The position numbers and the translations under genes are program-made. 64,000 bases of DNA from HXMU1420-2 sp034670145 (GTDB lineage: Bacteria > Pseudomonadota > Alphaproteobacteria > Rhodobacterales > Rhodobacteraceae), in the NCBI GenBank assembly GCA_034670145.1, contig JAXMOA010000009.1:1-64000 (forward strand), written 5' to 3'. The notes under the pieces are model-generated. The model had not been told where the DNA came from. It did not search any database and worked only from the letters and a program-made list of their open reading frames with translations. How positions within the stretch are numbered: position 1 is the stretch's first letter; each line of letters opens with the position of its first letter. Shown here piece after piece: positions 16,058 through 24,706 of the stretch.

Positions 16058-17248
16058 ATGAAAGATCCGTGTGACATTCTGATTTCCGGCGGCGGCGTGG
16101 CCGGGCTGACCGCAGCCGTGGCCTTTGGTGCCGCCGGGTTCCGCGTCATCTGCGCGGACCCGACCCCGCCCGTAACCGAACGGGAAGCCACAGGCGCCGA
16201 CCTGCGCACAACCGCTTTCCTGCAACCGGCCCGCGATTTCCTCACCGATATCGGGCTCTGGGAGCAACTGGCGCCCTTCGCGACCCCGCTCGATGTGATG
16301 CGAATCGTGGATGGCACCACGGGCCAGCCCCGAATCCTGCGCGATTTCCGGGCGGCAGAGTTGTCTGACCAACCCTTTGGCTGGAACCTGCCCAACTGGC
16401 TGCTGCGCCGCGAGCTTTTGGCCCGGATCGCCGATCTGCCCAATGTGACCTTCCTCAGCGGTATCGGCACCAACAGCCTGCTGACCCGTGATCAACTGGC
16501 GTTTGTCGGCCTTAGCGACGGGCAACGCCTGCGCAGCCGGCTGGTGCTGGCCGCAGACGGGCGCAATTCCCCCATGCGCGAGGCCGCAGGCATCGGCGTC
16601 ACCACCACGCGCTTTGGTCAGAAGGCCCTGGTTTTTGCCGTCACCCATCCAGAGCCGCATCAAAACATCTCGACCGAAATCCACCGCAGCGGCGGTCCGT
16701 TCACCCTGGTCCCGCTGCCAGACCTGGACGGGCGCCCCTGCTCTGCCGTGGTCTGGATGGAGAGCGGACCAAAGGCGCGCCAATTCTCCGCGCTGGAACC
16801 CTCGGCGTTCCAAGAGGCCGCGACCGAGCGGTCATGCGGGCTCTACGGGCCCTTGCAACTGGCCTCGCGGATTTCCTCCTGGCCCATCATCAGCCAGGCC
16901 GCCGACCGCCTCAGCGGGCAGCGCATCGCCCTGCTGGCCGAGGCGGCCCACGTGATGCCCCCGATCGGGGCGCAGGGTCTCAATATGTCGCTGGCAGATC
17001 TGAGCTGCTTGCGCGATCTGGCCGTGGCCCGCCCGGAGGGTCTGGGCGATGAGCAGATGCTGACCGCTTATCACAACGCCCGGTTCAACGACATGCGCAC
17101 GCGGGTGGCTGGGATCAACCTGCTGAACCGCGCCTCGCAAACCGGCACACGCCCGATGCAGGACGCCCGCGCTGCAGGTATCGGCGCGCTCTATGCCCTG
17201 CCGCCGGTCCGCCATATGCTGATGCGGATGGGCCTGGGCGTGCGCTAA
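16058..17248 (+). CDS. UbiH/UbiF/VisC-type FAD hydroxylase
   Basis: The 396-residue flavoprotein monooxygenase has the FAD motif ILISGGGVAGLTAAVAFGAAG near residues 6-26, the ADGRNSPMREAAGI motif at about 167-180, and the second FAD segment ALLAEAAHVMPPIGAQGLNMSLADL at about 290-314. That segment is the UbiH/COQ6 signature. It probably hydroxylates the ubiquinone ring. Which carbon is modified (UbiH, UbiI or UbiL type) cannot be judged. The start at 16058 places the FAD motif where homologues have it. An in-frame ATG at 16016 remains possible, since neither has an ideal ribosome-binding site. Confidence 0.88.
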   Translation: MKDPCDILISGGGVAGLTAAVAFGAAGFRVICADPTPPVTEREATGADLRTTAFLQPARDFLTDIGLWEQLAPFATPLDVMRIVDGTTGQPRILRDFRAAELSDQPFGWNLPNWLLRRELLARIADLPNVTFLSGIGTNSLLTRDQLAFVGLSDGQRLRSRLVLAADGRNSPMREAAGIGVTTTRFGQKALVFAVTHPEPHQNISTEIHRSGGPFTLVPLPDLDGRPCSAVVWMESGPKARQFSALEPSAFQEAATERSCGLYGPLQLASRISSWPIISQAADRLSGQRIALLAEAAHVMPPIGAQGLNMSLADLSCLRDLAVARPEGLGDEQMLTAYHNARFNDMRTRVAGINLLNRASQTGTRPMQDARAAGIGALYALPPVRHMLMRMGLGVR

Positions 17249-17278
17249 AGCACACCGCGGAATACTTGGAATACCGCG

Positions 17279-17319
17279 CATCACCTGGCGCGTTGAAATC
17301 TTTGATTTCAGGCAGCGGC
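17279..17319. repeat. dispersed palindromic repeat, copy B
   Basis: CATCAC, GCGCG, the hairpin TGAAATC-TTT-GATTTCA and GGCAGCG repeat the block at 2014-2054 in the same orientation. It lies between convergent genes (hydroxylase and aminotransferase). Confidence 0.7.
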
Positions 17320-17414
17320 AAGCAATCCAGGTGTGCTATCCCCCCAGACCGACAAATGGCGCGCCCCCGGCGCGCCATGTCATCTTCATCTGAGGGCAGA
17401 TCGCGTCGCCCGGA

Positions 17415-18542
17415 TCACAAAACCTTGTCCAGAACCCGCTTCAGGCGCGCAACCGTGCCATCAACGTCATACAACTTGTCCAAACCGAACAATCCCAGCC
17501 GAAAGGTGCGGAAATCCGCAGGCTCGTCACATTGCAGCGGAACACCCGCCGCGATCTGCGTGCCTTCGGCGGCAAACTTCTTGCCCGTCTGAATATCAGG
17601 ATCCTCGGTATAGGTCACAACCACACCCGGTGCTCCAAATCCGTCCGCCGCGACCGAGGTCAGCCCCTTGTCCTTCATGATCCCGCGCACGGCAGTGCCC
17701 AACGCCCATTGCGCCTCGCGCAGCGCCTCAAAACCATAGTCTCGGGTTTCAACCATCGTGTCGCGGAACGCACGCAACGCATCCGTTGGCATGGTCGCGT
17801 GATAGGCATGCCCGCCATTTTCATAAGCCTGCATGATCTGGCGCCACTTTTTCAGATCCACCGCAAAACTGTCGCTCTCGGTTTCACCCAACCGCTTTTC
17901 TGCCCGCTCTGACAACATCACCAGACCGGCACAGGGCGCCGCGCTCCATCCCTTTTGCGGGGCCGAGATCAAGACATCGACGCCGGTCGCCTGCATATCG
18001 ACCCAGATCGCACCGCTCGCAATACAATCCAGCACCATCAATGCGCCCACCTCATGCGCGGCCGCCGCCATCGCCGAGATATAGTCATCCGGCAGAATCA
18101 CCCCGGCTGACGTCTCTACATGTGGCGCAAACACCACTTCGGGACGATGGGTGCGAATCGCCTCGACCACCTCGTCGATCGGGGCCGGCGCAAAGGGCGA
18201 CGGGCTGGCATTGCCCGTCTGACGCGCCTTCAACACGGTCACACCCGCCGTCAGGTTGCCATCCTCGATGATCTGCGACCACCGGTAGGAAAACCAGCCG
18301 TTGCGCACCACCAACACCCGATGACCGCCCGCAAACTGCCGCGCGACAGCCTCCATCGCAAAGGTGCCGCCCCCCGGGACAATCGCAACACCCTGCGCGC
18401 CATACACCTCGCACAGCATCCCGGAAATGTCGCGCATCACCTTTTGGAATACCGCAGACATGTGATTCAGGGACCGGTCCGTGAAAACGACCGAGAATTC
18501 TTCCAAACCATCAGGATCGATGCTGTCGAGCAGTGCGGGCAT
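17415..18542 (-). CDS. class V aminotransferase (alanine/serine-glyoxylate type)
   Basis: The 375-residue PLP enzyme of fold type I carries VPGGGTFAMEAVARQF (phosphate-binding region, about residues 56-71), the Asp in LMVLDCIASGAIW, and the Schiff-base lysine in SAPQKGWSAAPCAG (about 195). This set matches the alanine-glyoxylate / serine-pyruvate aminotransferase branch of class V. The real amino donor is unknown. The start at 18542 has AGGAGG 7 bases upstream. Position 18563 does not. It is read towards the hydroxylase, with the copy B repeat between the two ends. Confidence 0.85.
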   Translation of the reverse strand: MPALLDSIDPDGLEEFSVVFTDRSLNHMSAVFQKVMRDISGMLCEVYGAQGVAIVPGGGTFAMEAVARQFAGGHRVLVVRNGWFSYRWSQIIEDGNLTAGVTVLKARQTGNASPSPFAPAPIDEVVEAIRTHRPEVVFAPHVETSAGVILPDDYISAMAAAAHEVGALMVLDCIASGAIWVDMQATGVDVLISAPQKGWSAAPCAGLVMLSERAEKRLGETESDSFAVDLKKWRQIMQAYENGGHAYHATMPTDALRAFRDTMVETRDYGFEALREAQWALGTAVRGIMKDKGLTSVAADGFGAPGVVVTYTEDPDIQTGKKFAAEGTQIAAGVPLQCDEPADFRTFRLGLFGLDKLYDVDGTVARLKRVLDKVL

Positions 18543-18728
18543 ATCGCGACCTCCTATATTCAATGTGAGGCTGAATTATCCCGCGACTGGTCCGAATGCC
18601 AAGGCTATCTGACACCAGCCACCCGCTTTCGGTTGATCAACGTTGCCCCTGAGGGTCAGATGTTTCCGATGGGCTGCTGGGCTGCTGTCAGGACAATCCG
18701 CAAAAATACAGAACGCGCATGAATGTCC

Positions 18729-18805
18729 TGGTAGCGTGGGGCGGATTTGAACCGCCGACCTCCGGGTTATGAATCCGGCGCTCTCACCAACTGAGCTACC
18801 ACGCC
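18729..18805 (-). tRNA. tRNA-Met (anticodon CAT)
   Basis: A complete 77-base cloverleaf, with CCA encoded. The acceptor arms GGCGTGG and CCACGCT (a G-U first pair) are followed by A and CCA. The D-loop is AGCTCAGTTGGTGAGAGC, the anticodon loop TTCATAA and the T-loop GGTTCAAATCC. Elongator Met is preferred over lysidine Ile2 because of the acceptor stem and the overall likeness to alphaproteobacterial elongator tRNA-Met. There is no initiator-type GGG/CCC stem. Confidence 0.93.
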
Positions 18806-18859
18806 TTGGGCTGCTGCGGTCTAAAAGGTCATGGCCGGTCTTGCAAGACGCAAAAACAC

Positions 18860-19315
18860 TCAAATTGGCCCTGGACGCCGCTCTTCGCTCAAAAGCACGT
18901 TGGCCTCGACCTCTCCGGCACCCGGCAAGGTCATGATCCGACGCCGCAATACCCGTTCAAAGTCAGCCAGATCGCGTGCCACAACCCTTAGGCGAAAATC
19001 ATACAGGCCCAACACGTGCTCCACCGTCTGCACTTCCGGGATCGCGCTCACCGCACGCTCGAAATCGTCCAGATTCAGCTGCCCCTTGCGCGCCAGCTTC
19101 ACTCCCAGGAACACCGTCACCCCAAACCCCAGCGCCTGAGCATCCAAACGCAGGCGCCGCCCGCGAATCACCCCCGCCTCTTCCAGGCGACGCACCCGGC
19201 GCCACGCCGCAGGTTGCGACAGCCCCACTTTTCGCCCCAAGACCCCGGCGCTCTGGCTGGCGTCAATGGCAAGCAACCGCAAGAGCGCCCGGTCGGTCTG
19301 GTCCAGATCAATCAT
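18860..19315 (-). CDS. Lrp/AsnC-family regulator (second of a pair)
   Basis: This 151-residue protein has an N-terminal helix-turn-helix (residues 5-60, LDQTDRALLRLLAID and LSQPAAWRRVRRLEEAGVI) and a C-terminal RAM ligand domain (about 65-145). Its ATG overlaps the TGA of the upstream paralogue by four bases (ATGA), so the two proteins are made together and could form mixed oligomers. The pair faces ilvC, which points to control of branched-chain amino acid synthesis. The sequence is only moderately like its partner, so the duplication is old. Confidence 0.9.
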   Translation of the reverse strand: MIDLDQTDRALLRLLAIDASQSAGVLGRKVGLSQPAAWRRVRRLEEAGVIRGRRLRLDAQALGFGVTVFLGVKLARKGQLNLDDFERAVSAIPEVQTVEHVLGLYDFRLRVVARDLADFERVLRRRIMTLPGAGEVEANVLLSEERRPGPI

Positions 19316-19767
19316 AGCGGCAGCGCCTCATCCGTCTTGATTCGCGCGATATGCATCAACGCCTCGATATCCGCGATATGGGGCAAAGTCAGAATCCGAT
19401 CCCGGTACAGCGCCTGATAATGGGGCAAATCGCGGGCAATCACCGACAGGCGCACATCCACCCGCCCCAGAAAGGTTTGAATCTCCAGAACCTCCGGAAT
19501 CTCCCGCGCCCCGGCCAGGAATTCGTCAAACGCCCGCGCTTGCGATTTTTCCAGCGTAATGCGCAAGGACACTTCGACCGCATAGCCCAAAGCAGACCAG
19601 TCGATCACCGCCTCCAGCCCCTGCACCACCCCGGCCGCACGCATCGCCTCCAACCGGCGCCAACAGGTCGCCTGCGCCAATCCGCACCGCTCTGCCAGTT
19701 CGGCTGCGGTCATCCGTGGGTCGGCCTGATATTGACGCAGAATGCGCCGATCCGTGTCATCCAGCAT
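19312..19767 (-). CDS. Lrp/AsnC-family regulator (first of a pair)
   Basis: The 151-residue Lrp-type regulator starts MLDDTDRRILRQYQ. It has the helix-turn-helix MTAAELAERCGLAQATCWRRLEAM at about residues 19-42 and a RAM domain to the end. It is the first gene of the two-gene Lrp unit, divergent from ilvC across 130 bp. That spacer holds an inverted repeat (19808-19830) that could be its binding site. Lrp proteins of this type sense Leu or other amino acids and form octamers. Confidence 0.9.
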   Translation of the reverse strand: MLDDTDRRILRQYQADPRMTAAELAERCGLAQATCWRRLEAMRAAGVVQGLEAVIDWSALGYAVEVSLRITLEKSQARAFDEFLAGAREIPEVLEIQTFLGRVDVRLSVIARDLPHYQALYRDRILTLPHIADIEALMHIARIKTDEALPL

Positions 19768-19807
19768 GATTCCCCCACCTTTTGCACGAACCTAACATAG
19801 ATAATCC

Positions 19808-19830
19808 ATTTTGGAGTAAATAGCCAAAAT
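19808..19830. promoter_or_regulatory. Lrp-type operator candidate between lrp and ilvC
   Basis: ATTTTGG-AGTAAATAG-CCAAAAT is a perfect 7-bp-arm repeat with an AT-rich centre. This shape fits Lrp/AsnC sites. It lies 41 bp before the first Lrp start and 68 bp before ilvC, so one bound oligomer could control both. Confidence 0.5.
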
Positions 19831-19897
19831 TCCAGAATTCACAATCGTTCTGCGCGCCTGTAAAGATGCACGCCAGATCAACCTGAAAGGACCTGAT

Positions 19898-20920
19898 ATG
19901 CGCGTATATTATGACCGCGACTGCGACGTGAACCTGATCAAGAACATGAAAGTGGCCATCCTCGGCTACGGCTCCCAGGGCCACGCCCACGCGCTGAACC
20001 TGCGCGATTCCGGCGCCAAGAATGTGGTTGTCGCCCTGCGCGAAGGCTCCCCCAGTGCCAAAAAGGCCGAGGCCGAAGGCCTGCAGGTCATGGGCATCGC
20101 CGAAGCTGCCGCCTGGTGCGACCTGATCATGTTCACCATGCCCGATGAACTGCAGGCCGAAACCTACAAGAAATACGTGCATGACAACCTGCGCGAAGGC
20201 GCGGCCATGGCCTTTGCCCACGGTCTGAACGTGCATTTTGGCCTGATCGAAGCCAAGCCCGGCGTTGACGTGATCATGATGGCGCCCAAGGGCCCGGGTC
20301 ACACCGTGCGCGGCGAATACACCAAAGGCGGCGGCGTGCCCTGCCTGGTTGCTGTCGACAATGACGCCTCGGGCCGCGCCCTGGAAATCGGCCTGTCCTA
20401 TTGCTCGGCCATTGGTGGCGGTCGCTCCGGCATCATCGAAACCAACTTCCGCGAGGAATGCGAAACCGACCTCTTCGGCGAACAGGCCGTTCTGTGTGGT
20501 GGTCTGGTCGAACTGATCCGCATGGGCTTTGAAACTCTGGTCGAGGCAGGCTACGCGCCCGAGATGGCCTATTTCGAGTGTCTGCATGAGGTCAAACTGA
20601 TCGTAGACCTGATCTACGAAGGCGGCATCGCCAACATGAACTATTCGATCTCCAACACTGCGGAGTATGGCGAATACGTCTCTGGCCCACGCATCCTGCC
20701 TTACGACGAAACCAAGGCCCGGATGAAAGCGGTTCTGTCCGACATCCAGTCCGGCAAATTCGTCCGCGACTTCATGTTGGAAAACGCGGTTGGCCAGCCT
20801 TCGTTCAAAGCCACCCGTCGCATCAACGACGAACATCAGATCGAAGCCACCGGCGAAACCCTGCGCGGCATGATGCCTTGGATTTCGGCGGGCAAAATGG
20901 TCGACAAAGAAAAGAACTAA
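19898..20920 (+). CDS. ilvC: ketol-acid reductoisomerase (NADP+)
   Basis: The 340-residue class I enzyme isomerises and reduces 2-acetolactate and 2-aceto-2-hydroxybutyrate, the second common step of valine and isoleucine synthesis. The N-terminal Rossmann domain has VAILGYGSQGHAHALNLRDSG at about residues 18-38. The C-terminal knotted domain has the metal ligands in the ETDLFGEQAVLCGG and ECLHEVKLIVDLIYEGGI segments. AAAGGA lies 6 bases before the ATG. It is a single gene, divergent from two Lrp regulators, and ends in an intrinsic terminator. Confidence 0.97.
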   Translation: MRVYYDRDCDVNLIKNMKVAILGYGSQGHAHALNLRDSGAKNVVVALREGSPSAKKAEAEGLQVMGIAEAAAWCDLIMFTMPDELQAETYKKYVHDNLREGAAMAFAHGLNVHFGLIEAKPGVDVIMMAPKGPGHTVRGEYTKGGGVPCLVAVDNDASGRALEIGLSYCSAIGGGRSGIIETNFREECETDLFGEQAVLCGGLVELIRMGFETLVEAGYAPEMAYFECLHEVKLIVDLIYEGGIANMNYSISNTAEYGEYVSGPRILPYDETKARMKAVLSDIQSGKFVRDFMLENAVGQPSFKATRRINDEHQIEATGETLRGMMPWISAGKMVDKEKN

Positions 20921-20942
20921 GATCCCCAAAGATCTTTGTTAG

Positions 20943-20972
20943 AAAGGCGCCCCCGACCAAGGGGCACCTTTT
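20943..20972 (+). terminator. intrinsic terminator after ilvC
   Basis: AAAGG-C-GCCCC and GGGGC-A-CCTTTT pair with a single mismatch across a 7-base loop, ending in a short T-run 20 bases after the ilvC stop. Confidence 0.75.
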
Positions 20973-20993
20973 GCGTCAGAGGCTGGCGTGGGC

Positions 20994-21281
20994 TCACACC
21001 CCCTCGACAATCACAGCGTGCCCCGTCGAACAGGATTGGCGCAACTCCTTGAGGGGCGCGTAATCATCGCTGGTAAAGAGTTTTCGGGCGCTTTCCATAT
21101 CGGGAAACTCGAACAACACCAACCGCGACGGTGTCCACTCCCCTTCCAGAACTTCATGCGCCCCGCCACGGGCCAGATAGCGGCCCCCAAAGGCTGCGAC
21201 GATGGGCTTAACCTGCCGCATGAATTCGCCGTATGGCTCCGGATCATGAATCTCTACATCGTAAATCAAATAAGCGCTCAT
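20994..21281 (-). CDS. DUF1330 domain protein
   Basis: The 95-residue protein is a full-length DUF1330 member with a ferredoxin-like dimeric alpha/beta-barrel fold. It shows the typical AYLIYDVEIHDPEPYGEF start, RYLARGGAHEVLEGEW, and RLVLFEFPDMESARKLFTSDDYAPL. The function of the family is unknown. It converges on ilvC, sharing the terminator region, and is transcribed alone. Confidence 0.9.
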   Translation of the reverse strand: MSAYLIYDVEIHDPEPYGEFMRQVKPIVAAFGGRYLARGGAHEVLEGEWTPSRLVLFEFPDMESARKLFTSDDYAPLKELRQSCSTGHAVIVEGV

Positions 21282-21400
21282 GGGGCCCTCTTTGTCTGGT
21301 GAACCTTGAGTAGATCAGACACCGGTCCTTTCGCATAGCCGCAAAGCGCGCCGCGCAAACAACTGTGCGATCCGGTCATACCGCCTGTGCAGCGACGTTT

Positions 21401-21411
21401 ATTGTTACAAT
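21401..21411. promoter_or_regulatory. palindrome ATTGTTACAAT upstream of the hemerythrin gene
   Basis: An 11-bp perfect palindrome lies 25 bp before the start codon, in an AT-rich patch. Its position suits an operator. No regulator can be named. Confidence 0.3.
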
Positions 21412-21435
21412 ATTGCGCGTTCTTATCTGCCACTC

Positions 21436-21999
21436 ATGACACACACCATTGAAACCAGAGGGGATCTGCCCACTGAAATGCAGGCCCTCCTTCGGGACTA
21501 CCCGCGCGATACCTGGCCGGGCCACCCGAATTTCGCCGCGTCCATCCAAAATTGGTTGGGGGCTCACGCCATGTTTCGCGACCTGACCCGCGCCCTGCGC
21601 GAAAGCACCGAGGATTTTGTCGACAACGACCTTGAGGATGCTGTCTTCCTGTCCCGGCTTGCCCGCTATGGGAACGCTCTGGTCTCTAACCTGCATGGCC
21701 ATCACACATGGGAAGACCGCAAATTCTTCCCCGAACTGCGCCAGGCCGACCGCCGCTTTGACCAGGGCATAGACCTGCTCGAGTCCGATCACGAAGCTTT
21801 GGATCAGGAACTGGAGACCTTCACCCGCGACTCCAATCGCGTCATTCAATTGCACAGCCTGGACCCCACGCAGGTGCACCAGACGGCGACCCGGGTGTTG
21901 GACTCCACAACGCGGATCGAGCAGCTTCTGACCCGCCACCTCGCGGACGAAGAGGATCTGGCGGTGCCAATCCTGCTGCATCACAAACTGCGCGGCTGA
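21436..21999 (+). CDS. hemerythrin domain protein
   Basis: The 187-residue helical protein has the diiron-ligand pattern of the hemerythrin HHE family: His in GAHAMFRDL, HGHHTWEDRKFFPEL (about residues 87-101), SDHEALDQEL and HLADEEDLAVPIL. It therefore probably binds O2 or NO, or serves in iron or oxidative-stress handling in the cytosol. No signalling domain is fused to it. It is a single gene ending in a strong hairpin. Confidence 0.88.
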   Translation: MTHTIETRGDLPTEMQALLRDYPRDTWPGHPNFAASIQNWLGAHAMFRDLTRALRESTEDFVDNDLEDAVFLSRLARYGNALVSNLHGHHTWEDRKFFPELRQADRRFDQGIDLLESDHEALDQELETFTRDSNRVIQLHSLDPTQVHQTATRVLDSTTRIEQLLTRHLADEEDLAVPILLHHKLRG

Positions 22000-22038
22000 C
22001 GCGCCAAAACTTCGATCCGCATCGAAGCGAATGCGATT

Positions 22039-22065
22039 GACCCCGGCACCGCGCCGGGGTCTTTT
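22039..22065 (+). terminator. intrinsic terminator after the hemerythrin gene
   Basis: GACCCCGG and CCGGGGTC form an 8-bp stem followed by TTTT. The next ATG (22072) is only 6 bases after the T-run, so the hairpin also covers the leader of the following gene. Confidence 0.8.
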
Positions 22066-22071
22066 GCCCAC

Positions 22072-22986
22072 ATGACAAACACCCCGGACATTACCCCCAA
22101 AAGCTGGCTGATGGTCGCGACCCTTGGCTTTATCTGGGGCGGCACCTTCCTGGTCCAATCGCTGGCCCTCGAAACCGCCCCACCCTTCTGGGTTGCCGGA
22201 GGCCGCATCGGCTTTGCCGCAGTTCTGACTGGCGGGATCTGGATGTTGCGCGGCGCGCGGATGTTCACAACAGATCAAACCGCCTGGGGCGAATTGACCG
22301 CCGCCGCCATTCTATCGGCCGCAGCCCCATTCATGCTGCTGGCCTGGGGGCAGCAATATGTCACCTCGTCCTTTACCGGAGTCAGCATGGCGGCGGTCGC
22401 CCTGATCGTCTTGCCGCTGGCCCACTTCATGCTGCCGGGCGAGCGCCTGACCTGGCGCCGCGTCTTGGGCTTCGTGATCGGTTTTGCCGGTATTCTGGTG
22501 CTCATGGGCCCGGAAACCTTTGTCAGCTCTGGCAACGACCTCGAAATGTGGGGCCGTCTGGCGTGCCTCGGCGCCGCCGCCTGTTACGGGACCAGCTCAG
22601 TTTTGCTGCGCCGCCTGCCCCCTCTGGATCCGGTCGGCCTGTCAGCAGCAACCTTGCTGATCGGATCCGCCGTGGTTCTGCCTCTGGCGTTTCTGGTCCA
22701 CGGCGCGCCGGCCAATCCAGGCCCCAACGGGCTGTTTCTGATCGCTATTCTGGGGCTGATCCCCTCCGCCGCCGCAAACTTGCTGCGCATCGTCGTCGCC
22801 CGCTCTGCCGGCCCTGTGTTCATGAGCCTGACAAACTACCAGGTGCCGCTCTGGTCGGTGACCCTGGGCGTCGTCTTCCTGAACGAGCCTTTGCATCCAT
22901 CCTTGCTCTGGGCGCTGCTGCTGATCCTCGCCGGCGTCGGGCTGAGCCAATATGGCGCGCTCAAACGGCTGTTTTTGGGGCGCTGA
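22072..22986 (+). CDS. EamA/DMT family transporter
   Basis: The 304-residue inner-membrane protein has ten predicted helices in two EamA repeats (about residues 12-145 and 158-298). It shows GFIWGGTFLVQSLAL at the start and WSVTLGVVFLNEPLHPSLLWALLLILAGV near the end. It is a metabolite exporter of unknown substrate and is only distantly like the EamA protein at 2083-3006. The first ATG has no clear ribosome-binding site and sits against the preceding terminator. ATG 22111 is a possible later start, but it would cut into the first helix. Confidence 0.85.
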   Translation: MTNTPDITPKSWLMVATLGFIWGGTFLVQSLALETAPPFWVAGGRIGFAAVLTGGIWMLRGARMFTTDQTAWGELTAAAILSAAAPFMLLAWGQQYVTSSFTGVSMAAVALIVLPLAHFMLPGERLTWRRVLGFVIGFAGILVLMGPETFVSSGNDLEMWGRLACLGAAACYGTSSVLLRRLPPLDPVGLSAATLLIGSAVVLPLAFLVHGAPANPGPNGLFLIAILGLIPSAAANLLRIVVARSAGPVFMSLTNYQVPLWSVTLGVVFLNEPLHPSLLWALLLILAGVGLSQYGALKRLFLGR

Positions 22987-23022
22987 TCGCCATAGCCAAA
23001 CCGCCTGCAAATCCAGCTCCGA

Positions 23023-23229
23023 TCAGAGCTTGCGGTCTGCGTCCTCACCGCGCCCGGACCCCGTCTGGGCCAAATCCGCCACGCCATGGCACCACTCATC
23101 GCCTGCGCGCACAGTCCAGATCACATCATCCACTTCGGCATGGATCGTGACAGTATCGGCGCCCAGATCGATAATCTCAGGGTTCAACAGGCTCAGAAAC
23201 AGCATCATTGCTGGGGTTGTCAGACACAT
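23023..23229 (-). CDS. small hypothetical protein
   Basis: The function was not recognised. The 68-residue frame starts at 23229 (MCLTTPAMML), which has AAAGGAG 8 bases upstream. Longer in-frame starts lack this. A short hydrophobic run occurs at residues 7-16. The middle part (TVTIHAEVDDVIWTVRAGDEW) looks like beta strands. It converges on the transporter gene. Similar short proteins occur beside glmM in related genomes as far as can be recalled, but this was not checked. Confidence 0.55.
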   Translation of the reverse strand: MCLTTPAMMLFLSLLNPEIIDLGADTVTIHAEVDDVIWTVRAGDEWCHGVADLAQTGSGRGEDADRKL

Positions 23230-23349
23230 GGTCAGGCTCCTTTCGTTGCCCTCCCCGATGTCAGCCTGCGCGCTGTGGAACCGGAAGCCAAGCCAGAAAT
23301 GCCGCATCGCAGCATTTAAGACACCAAGACTGACCTAACCGCGTATTTC

Positions 23350-24696
23350 TTACGCAGCCGTCGCCGCCTCGATCGCCGCCACGATGCCGTCCACCGTCTG
23401 CTCCAGCAGAACCGCATCTTCGCTTTCGGCCATCACGCGGATCTTTGGCTCTGTTCCCGACTTGCGGATCAACACACGGCCCAACCCCTCCAGCTGCGCC
23501 TCCCCGTCCGAAATCGCCTCGATCACAGTCGGGTCGTCCAGCGGAGTCTGCCCCGCCTGAAAGGTCACATTCTTCAACAGCTGCGGCACTGGCTCGAACT
23601 GATTGGCCAGCATGCTGGCAGGCTGCTCCTGACGTACCATTTCCGCCAGGAAGTGCAGCCCGGCCATCAATCCATCCCCCGTGGTGGCGAAATCCGTCAT
23701 CACAATATGCCCGGATTGCTCTCCCCCCAGGTTGAAACCGCCCTCACGCATACGCTGAACCACATAGCGATCACCCACCGCCGTCCGCTCCAACCCGATA
23801 CCCTGCCCGGCCAGATGACGCTCCAATCCCAGGTTCGACATCACCGTAGCGACCAGGGCATCGCCGCCCAAAGCCCCCTTCTGAGCCCAACGGGTCGCCA
23901 GCAGCGACATCAACTGATCGCCATCCGCAACCATCCCGTTTTCGTCAATCACGATGATCCGATCCGCATCACCATCCAGGCACAACCCCACATCGGCGCC
24001 ATGCAAAACCACCGCATCCGCCGCCGATTGCGGCTGGGTCGATCCGCAATTGCGATTGATGTTGAACCCGTCAGGCGCAACACCAATCGGAATCACCTCG
24101 GCCCCCAGCTCCCACAAGATCTCGGGCGCGGCGCGATGTGACGCCCCATTGGCACAGTCGATCACAACCTTCACACCATCCAACCGCAGGCTGCGCGGCA
24201 AAGAGGATTTCACCCGCTCTCCATAACGATACCGCGCATCGTCGATCCGCCGGGCGCTGCCAATATTGGTTGCCGCCGCCAGCGGGACACCGGATTCGAT
24301 CAGCGCTTCCAGCTCAGCCTCAACCGTATCCGACAGCTTGAACCCATCCGGGCCAAAAAACTTGATGCCATTGTCCTCGGCCGGGTTGTGGCTGGCGGAA
24401 ATCATGACGCCCAAATCCGCCCGCATGGACCGGGTCAGCAACCCGACCGCAGGCGTCGGCACCGGCCCCATCAACAGCACATTCATCCCCGTCGAGGTCA
24501 AACCCGCCGTCAACGCCGTTTCCAGCATATAACCAGACCGCCGCGTGTCCTTGCCAATCACAACACGATGCACGCCACCCTTTTCACGGCGGAAATACGA
24601 CCCGACAGCCGCGCCGATCTTCAACGCCATCTCGGCCGTCATCGGATATGTATTCGCCTTGCCGCGAATCCCATCTGTCCCAAAGAGTTTGCGCAT
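23350..24696 (-). CDS. glmM: phosphoglucosamine mutase
   Basis: This 448-residue enzyme converts glucosamine-6-phosphate to glucosamine-1-phosphate for UDP-GlcNAc, and hence peptidoglycan and LPS. The start MRKLFGTDGIRGKAN is the standard GlmM N-terminus. The phosphoserine loop is GVMISASHNPAEDNGIKFFG (about residues 96-115), the Mg loop is DGDADR (about 242), and the GEQSGHI and RKSGTEPKIRVMAE segments bind sugar and phosphate. It follows folP by 10 bases in the order folB-folP-glmM, a usual operon in Rhodobacteraceae. The AAGGGGG ribosome-binding site is close to the start. Confidence 0.96.
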   Translation of the reverse strand: MRKLFGTDGIRGKANTYPMTAEMALKIGAAVGSYFRREKGGVHRVVIGKDTRRSGYMLETALTAGLTSTGMNVLLMGPVPTPAVGLLTRSMRADLGVMISASHNPAEDNGIKFFGPDGFKLSDTVEAELEALIESGVPLAAATNIGSARRIDDARYRYGERVKSSLPRSLRLDGVKVVIDCANGASHRAAPEILWELGAEVIPIGVAPDGFNINRNCGSTQPQSAADAVVLHGADVGLCLDGDADRIIVIDENGMVADGDQLMSLLATRWAQKGALGGDALVATVMSNLGLERHLAGQGIGLERTAVGDRYVVQRMREGGFNLGGEQSGHIVMTDFATTGDGLMAGLHFLAEMVRQEQPASMLANQFEPVPQLLKNVTFQAGQTPLDDPTVIEAISDGEAQLEGLGRVLIRKSGTEPKIRVMAESEDAVLLEQTVDGIVAAIEAATAA

Positions 24697-24706
24697 ACTG
24701 CCCCCT

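Noticed and set aside
18729..18805. tRNA-Ile2 (CAT with lysidine) instead of tRNA-Met
   Set aside because: The acceptor and D-arm look like alphaproteobacterial elongator tRNA-Met. Without a search the alternative cannot be fully excluded, but it is less likely.
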